From NCBI GenBank assembly GCA_021804825.1, contig JAJZGX010000011.1, positions 1 to 40,597 on the forward strand: a stretch of DNA of 40,597 bases. The letters are read 5' to 3'. Made by a program: the position numbers and the translations under genes. The notes below the pieces were generated by a model. It ran no database searches and was not told where the DNA came from. It saw nothing but the letters and a program-made list of their open reading frames with translations. This DNA comes from Pseudomonadota bacterium (GTDB lineage Bacteria > Pseudomonadota > Alphaproteobacteria > Rhizobiales > Beijerinckiaceae). Positions 33,882-40,597 of the stretch are shown here, one piece after another; the stretch's first letter is position 1, and each line of letters begins with the position of its first letter.

Positions 33882-34625
33882 ATGGCTGAAAAGCTCACCT
33901 GCACCATCATTGCCAAAAACGAGGTGGCGCGCATCGCCCGGACGATCCGCTCCGTGCAAGGTCTCGCCGATGAGGTGGTTGTGGTCGATTCCGGTTCGAC
34001 TGACGGCACGCAGGCTCTGGCCCAATCCCTAGGGGCGCGCGTTATCTTCAACCCCTGGCCCGGCTATGGGCCGCAAAAGCGCTTTGCCGAAGATCAGGCC
34101 GCCCACGACTTCATCCTCAACCTCGATGCCGATGAATGGCTGTCCGATGCGCTCATTCTCGAACTCAAGGCCATGAAGGCCGCGCCGCATTGGCCAGCTC
34201 ATTCCATGTGGCTGAAGGTGATGCTGGTCTATCAGAACCGCAGCAAGGCGGCACCCTTTGCCTATTTCAACCCCTGCATCCGGCTTTATGACAGGCGCGT
34301 CACCAGATTTGATGCCTCGACCGTCTATGATGAAGTGCCCGCCACCAGCGACGTCATCTGGCTGCGCGCCCCGGCCTTGCATCAATCCTTCACGTCGATG
34401 GCGCAGTTGATGCGCAAGCAATTGAACTATTTCGAGATGCAGGCCAAGGAACTCAAACCCGGCCGGGCCAAGCTCTGGTGGCGCCTGCCGCTCGAATATC
34501 CCACCCAGTTTTTCAAATATTACATCCTGCGCCGCCATGTCTTTGGCGGCATTGATGGCTTCATCGTCAGCCACATTGAAGCCTTCATGCGCTTTGTGCG
34601 GCTGGTTATTTTCCTGAAGATGTAG
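33882..34625 (+). CDS. Family 2 glycosyltransferase (LPS core type)
   Basis: A 247-residue GT2 enzyme with TIIAKNEVARIARTIRSV at the N-terminus, DSGSTDGT (nucleotide-sugar binding) and LDADEWLSD (metal-binding D-x-D). It resembles the WaaE/KdtX-type transferases that add a sugar to the LPS inner core at the cytoplasmic face. A C-terminal amphipathic or membrane-bound helix (IEAFMRFVRLVIFLKM) suits that site. It follows cysS after 24 bp. The donor and acceptor are not visible from sequence. Confidence 0.88.
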   Translation: MAEKLTCTIIAKNEVARIARTIRSVQGLADEVVVVDSGSTDGTQALAQSLGARVIFNPWPGYGPQKRFAEDQAAHDFILNLDADEWLSDALILELKAMKAAPHWPAHSMWLKVMLVYQNRSKAAPFAYFNPCIRLYDRRVTRFDASTVYDEVPATSDVIWLRAPALHQSFTSMAQLMRKQLNYFEMQAKELKPGRAKLWWRLPLEYPTQFFKYYILRRHVFGGIDGFIVSHIEAFMRFVRLVIFLKM

Positions 34626-34736
34626 CCCCCGCCTTGCGCGGTCTGGCCGCTCATTCGTGAGCCGTCCTGCCGGGCTTGCCAAGATGCTGGCGGGTTGCGA
34701 CAACGCCTTGGTTACAGGCGAGGATATGGATCACCC

Positions 34737-36041
34737 ATGCGTGCACGCAAGCTGCTGTCGGTTTCAGGTGCCCTGTCATGGCCAGCCAGCCTGCTTCTGG
34801 GCGTGGCGGCCATTGGCATTCTGGGCTATTACACTTGGCATCAAGTCGGCAAGGTCACGACGCTGCGCATCGCCATGGCGCAGTCGAGCCCGGATCTGCT
34901 GCTGATGCACGCGCTGGCGGCGGCGATGAAAGCCCAGCACATGCAGCCAAGCCTGCGCGTGGTGCTGGTCAAGGACGAGGCGGCTGCGGTGGCGGCGCTG
35001 GAAAATGGCCGCGACGAGCTTTATGTCACTCGCTCGGATGGGGCACCAGCGCAGAAAGCCGCAACGCTCGCGGTCCTGCACAAGGATGCGCTGCTGGTGT
35101 TTGCCGTGGCTGGCAAAAACATCAAGAGTATCAGCAATCTGGCGGGCCGGAAGGTCGGCCTTTACCCCGATGATGCCGCCAATCGTGCCGCGCTGGCGAG
35201 CTTGCTGGGACAATATGGCCTGCGCCCCGCCGATGTGCGCGTCGCCGGGGGGCCGCTCAGCGAAGCTGCCAGTGATTTCGCCGCAGCGCGTATCGATGTC
35301 GCCATTCTGCTGGCACCGCTGCAAAGTCCTGAAACCATCACCGTGCTGCAAAATCTGGCCAGCCTCGGCCCGCGCCGCGGCAATCTGCTCGATGTCACCC
35401 GTTCGGGTGGTCTTGCCGCCCGCAACCCCGCCTTCCGCACGCTTGATATTCCCGAAGGCTATGTCCCGGCCAAGACCAAGGTGCCGAGCGAGGACATCAC
35501 CACACCCGGGGTCGAAACCCTGCTGGAAGCGCGCGCCGATCTCGATCAGACGCTCGCGGCGGATTTGACCCGCAACCTCTTCGTCATACGTCCGCAGATC
35601 GTGGCGCAGGTTCCGCTCGCCCTTGGCATCGACAAGCCGGACGGCGACAAGACCTCCATTCGCGCCGTGCAACTTGGCGCTGCGGCCTGGTATAGCGACA
35701 ATGACAAGAGCTTTCTCGATCGTTATGGCGATCTTTTCTACATTGGCGTGATGATTCTGGGCGGTCTTGGTTCGGCCTTGGCGGCCATGATCGGCTATGC
35801 GCGCAGTTCGAAACGCTCATCGAGCGGCGACATCATGGCGGATATGGCTCTTGCGCGCCGCAATGCCGCCAAGGCCGCCAGCCCTGATGACGTGGCGGCG
35901 GCGCGCGCCGAGATAGACCTGCTGGCCCAGCGCCTGCTCAGCGAAGTCGAGGCCGATCCGCCGGATGCCGATACGCTGGCCAGCCTGCGCTTTGCGCTGG
36001 AAGAGGCCCGTCATGCGCTGGCGGGCCGCGTGGCGGCGTGA
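34737..36041 (+). CDS. Membrane-anchored TAXI-family solute-binding protein
   Basis: A 434-residue TAXI (TRAP-associated extracytoplasmic immunogenic) protein. An N-terminal helix (about 15-34) acts as uncleaved anchor or signal, the binding domain runs from about 40 to 330 (TLRIAMAQSSPDLL, AGRKVGLYPDDAANRA), and a second transmembrane helix lies near 337-356 followed by a charged coiled-coil-like tail of about 75 residues. This two-anchor form differs from soluble TAXI binding proteins. No TRAP permease gene is in the window. AGGA about 11 bases upstream supports the ATG. The ligand is unknown. Confidence 0.85.
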   Translation: MRARKLLSVSGALSWPASLLLGVAAIGILGYYTWHQVGKVTTLRIAMAQSSPDLLLMHALAAAMKAQHMQPSLRVVLVKDEAAAVAALENGRDELYVTRSDGAPAQKAATLAVLHKDALLVFAVAGKNIKSISNLAGRKVGLYPDDAANRAALASLLGQYGLRPADVRVAGGPLSEAASDFAAARIDVAILLAPLQSPETITVLQNLASLGPRRGNLLDVTRSGGLAARNPAFRTLDIPEGYVPAKTKVPSEDITTPGVETLLEARADLDQTLAADLTRNLFVIRPQIVAQVPLALGIDKPDGDKTSIRAVQLGAAAWYSDNDKSFLDRYGDLFYIGVMILGGLGSALAAMIGYARSSKRSSSGDIMADMALARRNAAKAASPDDVAAARAEIDLLAQRLLSEVEADPPDADTLASLRFALEEARHALAGRVAA

Positions 36042-36145
36042 ATCCGGTTGGAAAATCCGCGCTCCCGGCCTATAGGAATTTGCAGCAATCCGGGCAGCGG
36101 CACGATCCGCCGCGCTGGCTTGGCCTTGAAATATGGAGTTGAGGG

Positions 36146-37537
36146 ATGAAAAGCGTGGCATGGTCGCCCAGTTCCTGGCGCAGCAAGCCGGTGGCGCAGA
36201 TGCCGAGCTATCGCGACACCGCGGCACTCGAAACCGTCGAGGCGCAACTCGCGGGCTATCCGCCGCTGGTTTTTGCCGGCGAAGCGCGCAAACTGAAGCG
36301 GGCCTTGGCCAAGGTCGCCACCGGCGAAGCCTTCCTGTTGCAGGGCGGCGATTGTGCCGAGAGCTTTGCGGAACATTCCGCCGATAATATCCGCGATTTT
36401 TTCCGCGTGTTCCTGCAAATGTCGGTGGTGCTCACCTTTGCCGCCGCCTCGCCGGTGATCAAGGTCGGGCGGGTCGCCGGACAATTCGCCAAGCCGCGCT
36501 CCTCGGATTTTGAAACCATCGACGGCGTTTCGCTTCCAGCCTATCGTGGCGACATCGTCAATGACATCGCCTTCACCAACGAGGGCCGCCAGCCCGATCC
36601 GCGCCGCCAGATCGATGCCTATCGGCAGTCGGCGGCGACGCTCAACCTGCTGCGGGCCTTTGCCTCCGGCGGCTATGCCAATCTCGAAAATGCGCATCGC
36701 TGGATGCTGGGCTTCGTCAAGGATAGCCCGCAATCAGGCCGCTATCAGGAGATCGCCGATCGCATCACCGAGACCTTGGGCTTCATGAAGGCGATAGGTC
36801 TCGATGCCGAAGCGCATCAGGAATTGCGCGCCACCGATTTTTACACATCGCACGAGGCGTTGCTGCTCGGCTTCGAGCAGGCGCTGACCCGCATTGATTC
36901 AACCTCGGGCGATCCCTACGCGACGTCCGGCCACATGCTCTGGGTGGGAGATCGCACCCGTCAGCCCGATCATGCCCATGTGGAATACATGCGCGGCATC
37001 AAGAACCCGATCGGCCTGAAATGCGGGCCATCTTTGACGCCGGATGGCTTGCTTAAGCTCGCCGACGCGCTCAATCCTGAAAATGAACCGGGTCGCCTGA
37101 CGCTGATTTGCCGCTTCGGGGCTGGCAAGGTCGAGGCGCATCTGCCGGGCTTGGTGCGGGCCATCGAGCGCGAGGGCAAGGTGGTGGTGTGGTCGTGTGA
37201 TCCGATGCATGGCAACACGGTCAAGGCGCTTTCAGGATATAAAACCCGCCCCTATGAGCAGATTACCGCCGAAATCGGCCAGTTTTTCGATGTCCACCAG
37301 GCCGAAGGCACCTATGCTGGCGGCGTGCATCTGGAAATGACCGGCAAGAACGTCACTGAATGCACCGGTGGTGCGCGCTCCATTTCCGACACCGAGCTGC
37401 AGGACCGTTACCACAGCCATTGCGATCCGCGCCTCAATGCCGAGCAGGCCATCGAAGTGGCGTTTCTGGTGGCCGAACGGCTCAAGCGCGAGCGTGCGGC
37501 GCGCGCCGGGCCGGCCCTCGGTGCTGCGGCGGAATGA
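36146..37537 (+). CDS. Class II 3-deoxy-7-phosphoheptulonate synthase
   Basis: A 463-residue class II (plant-type) DAHP synthase. Landmarks are [67 protein letters not shown] and [12 protein letters not shown]. It condenses phosphoenolpyruvate with erythrose 4-phosphate, the first step to aromatic amino acids, and is the usual alphaproteobacterial form. GGAG seven bases upstream of the ATG fixes the start. It follows the TAXI gene after 104 bp, a gap in which I see no feature. Confidence 0.95.
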   Translation: MKSVAWSPSSWRSKPVAQMPSYRDTAALETVEAQLAGYPPLVFAGEARKLKRALAKVATGEAFLLQGGDCAESFAEHSADNIRDFFRVFLQMSVVLTFAAASPVIKVGRVAGQFAKPRSSDFETIDGVSLPAYRGDIVNDIAFTNEGRQPDPRRQIDAYRQSAATLNLLRAFASGGYANLENAHRWMLGFVKDSPQSGRYQEIADRITETLGFMKAIGLDAEAHQELRATDFYTSHEALLLGFEQALTRIDSTSGDPYATSGHMLWVGDRTRQPDHAHVEYMRGIKNPIGLKCGPSLTPDGLLKLADALNPENEPGRLTLICRFGAGKVEAHLPGLVRAIEREGKVVVWSCDPMHGNTVKALSGYKTRPYEQITAEIGQFFDVHQAEGTYAGGVHLEMTGKNVTECTGGARSISDTELQDRYHSHCDPRLNAEQAIEVAFLVAERLKRERAARAGPALGAAAE

Positions 37538-37550
37538 AACAAGCGGATAC

Positions 37551-37615
37551 TTGCATACATGCAACAGCGCGGCTGATGGGGCTTCACTATATAGTGCGAC
37601 AAACGCCCATCAGCC
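37551..37615. promoter_or_regulatory. Nested palindromes upstream of the dioxygenase gene
   Basis: Three dyads are packed into 65 bp: TTGCAT-AC-ATGCAA (37551-37564); GGCTGATGGG (37571-37580) with its exact complement CCCATCAGCC (37606-37615); and, inside the 25-bp loop of that pair, the 12-bp perfect palindrome CACTATATAGTG (37585-37596). They end 14 bp before the dioxygenase start, whose ribosome site AAGG follows directly. The inner palindrome with its AT-rich centre is typical of a dimeric repressor operator overlapping a -10 region; the outer pair could also fold as a hairpin in RNA. Confidence 0.6.
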
Positions 37616-37628
37616 AAGGTTTGCATAA

Positions 37629-38423
37629 ATGACCACTTCCAGATTTCCGACCCTGTTCATCTCGCATGGTGCCCCCAACCTGGTGCTCCATAATACGCAG
37701 GCCAAGCTGTTCCTCGAAAGCTATGGCAAGCAATTGGGGCGGCCCAAGGCAATTCTGGTGGCCAGTGCGCATTTCGAAACGCGCGCCCCGGTCGTGAGCG
37801 CCGATGCGCACCCCGAGATGATTTATGATTTCGGCGGCTTTGAGCCCGAGCTTTATCAAATGGTCTATCCCGCGCCGGGCGCGCCCGATGTCGCGCATCG
37901 TGCCGTGGCCTTGCTCGGCGCAGCGGGAATCACCGCAACCGAAGTGGCGCATCGCGGCTATGACCACGGCACCTGGGTGCCGCTGAAACTGCTTTATCCC
38001 GATGCCGACATTCCGGTGGTGCAGGTAGCGATCCAGACGGCGGCGGGCGCTGCGCATCACATCGCCATGGGTAAGGCTCTCGCCCCGTTGCGCGATGAAG
38101 GCGTGCTGATCATCGGCTCCGGCAGCCTGACGCATAATCTCGGAGAATTCTTCCGCGGCGGCTACAAGGCCGACTCGGCAGCACCCGAATGGGTGAAAGA
38201 CTTCGCGACCTGGGTCGAGGAGCGTGTCACCAGGGGCGAGATTGACGAAATTGCCCATTACCGCCAGCGCGCGCCCTTCGCCCGTGAAAATCACCCGAGC
38301 GAGGACCATTTCCTGCCCTTGCCCTTCGCCTTTGCCGCCGCAGGCGCCGGGGCCACCGGCAAGCGTGTTCATAGCTCGCATGAATTTGGCGTGCTGATGA
38401 TGGATGCCTACGCCTTCGCGTGA
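37629..38423 (+). CDS. LigB-type (DODA) extradiol ring-cleavage dioxygenase
   Basis: A 264-residue class III extradiol dioxygenase-like enzyme of the YgiD/DODA kind. Candidate metal ligands are the histidines of FISHGAPN, SAHFETR and GSGSLTHNLGEF, with YDHGTWVPL as the family's central motif. These enzymes open catechol-like rings at a mononuclear Fe(II) or Zn centre; the substrate here is unknown. It stands alone, with palindromes upstream and a hairpin downstream, so it is probably a single regulated transcript. Confidence 0.9.
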   Translation: MTTSRFPTLFISHGAPNLVLHNTQAKLFLESYGKQLGRPKAILVASAHFETRAPVVSADAHPEMIYDFGGFEPELYQMVYPAPGAPDVAHRAVALLGAAGITATEVAHRGYDHGTWVPLKLLYPDADIPVVQVAIQTAAGAAHHIAMGKALAPLRDEGVLIIGSGSLTHNLGEFFRGGYKADSAAPEWVKDFATWVEERVTRGEIDEIAHYRQRAPFARENHPSEDHFLPLPFAFAAAGAGATGKRVHSSHEFGVLMMDAYAFA

Positions 38424-38744
38424 GCCTTGGCTCGCCACCACGATTCGATGCTGACCGGGCGCCGCTGCCGCAAGGGCAGGGCGCACGGCAGCGCCGATAG
38501 CTCGAAAAAAGATGAAATTCCTTAACCTTGTTGGAACGCAAAAGCGTGGCTTTTGGGCAACGGCCTTGCCAAATTCGCACGTTAGCGGCAAATGAGTGTT
38601 TGCAGGATCAGCAAAAGTTTGTAGAAGGTTAAGACGTGGTGGGGGATCACCGGCAGGGCTCAGGCCTCTGGTGACGAAGGTTGAAATTGGCGAAGTGATC
38701 CAAGCCTCGGGGCGGGGGACTTCCGTAAAAGTGGAAACAAATTC
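38424..38744. other. 321-bp intergenic region before bamA
   Basis: No gene is supported here. A GC hairpin CGCTGCCG (38463-38470) / CGGCAGCG (38486-38493), 40 bp after the dioxygenase stop, is the likely transcription end, though it lacks a T-run. Further on, TTAACCTT (38522-38529) recurs in inverted form as AAGGTTAA (38625-38632). The last 100 bp lead to the bamA start, which has only a modest GGAAA ribosome site. A long leader is therefore possible for bamA, but no promoter can be chosen with confidence. Confidence 0.5.
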
Positions 38745-40597
38745 ATGGCGTTCGTTGCCGGAGTGTTGAGACGTCTGCTCCTCGTCATGTGCGCGCTCGT
38801 CGCCAGTTTGGCGGTATCGGGGTTCGCCATGGCACAGACCGTGGTTGTGCATGGCTCGACCAATGCCGATCCGGCGACAATTCAGAACTATTTCCACGGG
38901 ACTTCGCCAGATCAGATCAATGCTGGCATCAAGGCTCTGTACGCCACCGGGCGCTTTGCCAATGTTTCCGTTCATCGTGAAGGCGGCCGTCTCGTCGTCA
39001 CTCTTGTGGACAACAAGCGCATCAACCATGTCGCCTTCGAGGGCAACAGCAAGCTCAAGGATGCGCAGCTCAAGGCGCAGATCCAGTCCCGCTCGGGCGG
39101 GGCCTTCGATGCGGGTGTGGTTGCCTCCGACGTTGCTGCCATCAAGGAAGTCTATGTGCATGGCGGTCACAGCGACGCCACCGTGGGCGACCGCATCGTC
39201 AACCTGCCCGATGGCCGCGTTGATGTGGTGTTCGAGATCAAAGAGGGCGACAAAACCGGCGTCCGCGAAATCCATTTTGTCGGCAATCATGCAGTGTCGG
39301 ATCATACCCTGCGCGGCATCATGTCGACGACCGAGATGAACTTCCTGTCTTGGTTGAAGACCAGCGACGTTTACGACGCTGACAAGCTCGCCACCGACGA
39401 AGATCATATCCGCCGTTATTACCTGAAAAACGGCTATATCGACTTCCGCATCACCGGCTCGGATGTGCGTTACGATGCTGCCAAAAAGGGCTACATCATC
39501 ACCATTTCGATGCAGGAAGGGCCGCAATATCGCATCGGCTCGGTCAATGTCGTGTCGAACGTCACGGGCTTGCAGCCAGCCACCTTGCAGAACAAGCTGC
39601 TGGTCAGCGCCGGCGAGATTTACAATGGCGACGAAATCCAGAAGACGGCCGTGGCCCTGACGCGCGCAGCCGATGAAGCTGGCTATCCTTTCGCGCAAGT
39701 GCACCCGCAGGGTGATCGCAATCCGGCGGCGCGCACCGTAGCGGTGCATTTCGCCATCGATCCGGGCCAGAAGGCCTATATCGAGAAGATTCAAATTCGC
39801 GGCAACGACAAGACCCGCGATTATGTCATCCGCCGCGAGTTCGATATTGGCGAGGGCGATGCCTATAATCAGGTGCTGATCGACCAGGCGAAGCGCCGGT
39901 TGGAGGCATTGGGCTTCTTCAAGAAGGTGACGATCACTGCGGTGCAGGGTTCGGCGCCAGACAAAGTGGTTGTCGATGTCGATGTGGTCGAGAAAGCCTC
40001 CGGTTCTTTCGCCATCGGCGGCGGTTATTCGACCACCGACGGGTTCCTGGCCAGCGCGTCGATCTCGGATTCGAATTTTCTCGGACGCGGCCAATATGTG
40101 AAGCTGTCGGTCAGCCGCGGCCAATATTCCAGCGCCTATGAGGCCTCGTTCACCCAGCCCTATTTCCTTGGCTACCGCATGTCGGGAACGCTGGACGTGT
40201 ATCGCAAGGAGCAGAGCGTCAACGTCTATTCGACCTACCAGACGATCATCACCGGCGTCACCACCAGCCTCGGCATTCCGCTGACCGACGAATGGAGCAT
40301 CTCGCCGCATTATTCGCTCTATGAGACGCAGATCTACATCCCGAACACGTCGTTGCAGCCCTACAATGATTGTACGGTGACTGCGCCCGGTGTCGCTGCT
40401 GGGAACTGTCTGAGCAACGGCGAGGCTTCGCTGGCGGTGAAGGAATCGCAAGGTCGCACGCTGACCTCGCTGGCTGGCGTAACGCTGGCCTATAACACGC
40501 TCGACAATCCGAAGGATCCTCGCGATGGTATCCTCGGCTCCGTCACGGCGGACATTGCCGGGCTTGGCGGTAAATCCCGGTTCATCCGCACCACCGG
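38745..40597 (+). CDS. bamA: Outer membrane assembly factor BamA (3' end outside window)
   Basis: 617 codons are visible of a protein that normally has about 750-850. A signal peptide (RRLLLVMCALVASLAVSG, FAMA|Q near residue 30) is followed by five POTRA-type repeats (to about residue 420) with typical segments such as RGNDKTRDYVIRREF and RRLEALGFFKKV, and then by the start of the C-terminal beta-barrel (GGGYSTTDGF, QPYFLG, YNTLDNPKDPRDG). It inserts beta-barrel proteins into the outer membrane. In most relatives rseP is directly upstream; here a dioxygenase and a 321-bp gap take its place. The lipid A genes that commonly follow bamA could lie outside the right edge. Confidence 0.96.
   Translation, partial: MAFVAGVLRRLLLVMCALVASLAVSGFAMAQTVVVHGSTNADPATIQNYFHGTSPDQINAGIKALYATGRFANVSVHREGGRLVVTLVDNKRINHVAFEGNSKLKDAQLKAQIQSRSGGAFDAGVVASDVAAIKEVYVHGGHSDATVGDRIVNLPDGRVDVVFEIKEGDKTGVREIHFVGNHAVSDHTLRGIMSTTEMNFLSWLKTSDVYDADKLATDEDHIRRYYLKNGYIDFRITGSDVRYDAAKKGYIITISMQEGPQYRIGSVNVVSNVTGLQPATLQNKLLVSAGEIYNGDEIQKTAVALTRAADEAGYPFAQVHPQGDRNPAARTVAVHFAIDPGQKAYIEKIQIRGNDKTRDYVIRREFDIGEGDAYNQVLIDQAKRRLEALGFFKKVTITAVQGSAPDKVVVDVDVVEKASGSFAIGGGYSTTDGFLASASISDSNFLGRGQYVKLSVSRGQYSSAYEASFTQPYFLGYRMSGTLDVYRKEQSVNVYSTYQTIITGVTTSLGIPLTDEWSISPHYSLYETQIYIPNTSLQPYNDCTVTAPGVAAGNCLSNGEASLAVKESQGRTLTSLAGVTLAYNTLDNPKDPRDGILGSVTADIAGLGGKSRFIRTT

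Noticed and set aside
29640-34740. Apparent similarity between the leaders at 29690-29720 and 34650-34680 (both contain CGTGAG...GAGCCGTC-like bases)
   Set aside because: The match is short and interrupted; I could not establish a true repeat by eye.
37587-40451. A 954-codon open frame on the minus strand opposite the dioxygenase and bamA genes
   Set aside because: It is antisense to two clear genes, has no recognisable domain, and its length is explained by GC-rich third positions that remove stop codons from the opposite strand.

Overview
The window is GC-rich DNA (about 60%) with the gene content, codon use and gene order of an alphaproteobacterium, probably of the Hyphomicrobiales (Rhizobiales) and its Beijerinckiaceae/Hyphomicrobiaceae-like lineages. 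This placement is inferred from gene families (AcuC-type deacylase, gloB next to a methyltransferase, class II DAHP synthase, TAXI protein, cysS with HIGN), not from a marker phylogeny. I saw no tRNA, rRNA, CRISPR array, insertion sequence or phage gene.

Region 1 (1-8025) is devoted to sulfur. At the left edge, on the minus strand, are an FAD reductase resembling LipT and a radical SAM protein resembling LipS1, the parts of the lipoate assembly route that serves the sulfur-oxidising sHdr-LbpA system. An HDAC-family deacylase gene follows. Divergent from it runs a plus-strand series: DsrE2, TusA (CPLP), a small DsrE, a second TusA-like protein (CPGP), a sulfide:quinone oxidoreductase-like flavoprotein and a DUF1641 protein. 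Two exported single-cysteine DsrE-like proteins and a convergent one-domain rhodanese complete it. Together these look like a sulfane-sulfur relay spanning periplasm, membrane and cytoplasm, probably feeding an sHdr complex encoded just outside the window.

Region 2 (8026-10229) is housekeeping: a small membrane protein, glyoxalase II and a methyltransferase. Region 3 (10210-22890) is aromatic or acyl-CoA catabolism. A minus-strand series holds an enoyl-CoA hydratase, a feruloyl-CoA synthetase-like ligase, a thiolase, a 4HBT-type thioesterase, a Liv-type solute-binding protein and an orphan XdhB. A PaaX-like repressor and paaABCDE (ring 1,2-epoxidase) lie on the plus strand. An octamer, GTTATGTA, touches the -10 element of both operon promoters and is a good candidate for the PaaX-like operator.

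Region 4 (22958-27508, minus) carries an acyl-CoA dehydrogenase, an epimerase-like protein, QueG, a GST and a cytochrome b561. Region 5 (27678-40597, mostly plus) is core: HtrA protease, a DUF1801 protein, ffh, rpsP with a clear intrinsic terminator, a small secreted protein (minus), cysS, an LPS-type glycosyltransferase, a TAXI protein, class II DAHP synthase, a LigB-type dioxygenase behind an unusual nest of palindromes, and the first three quarters of bamA.
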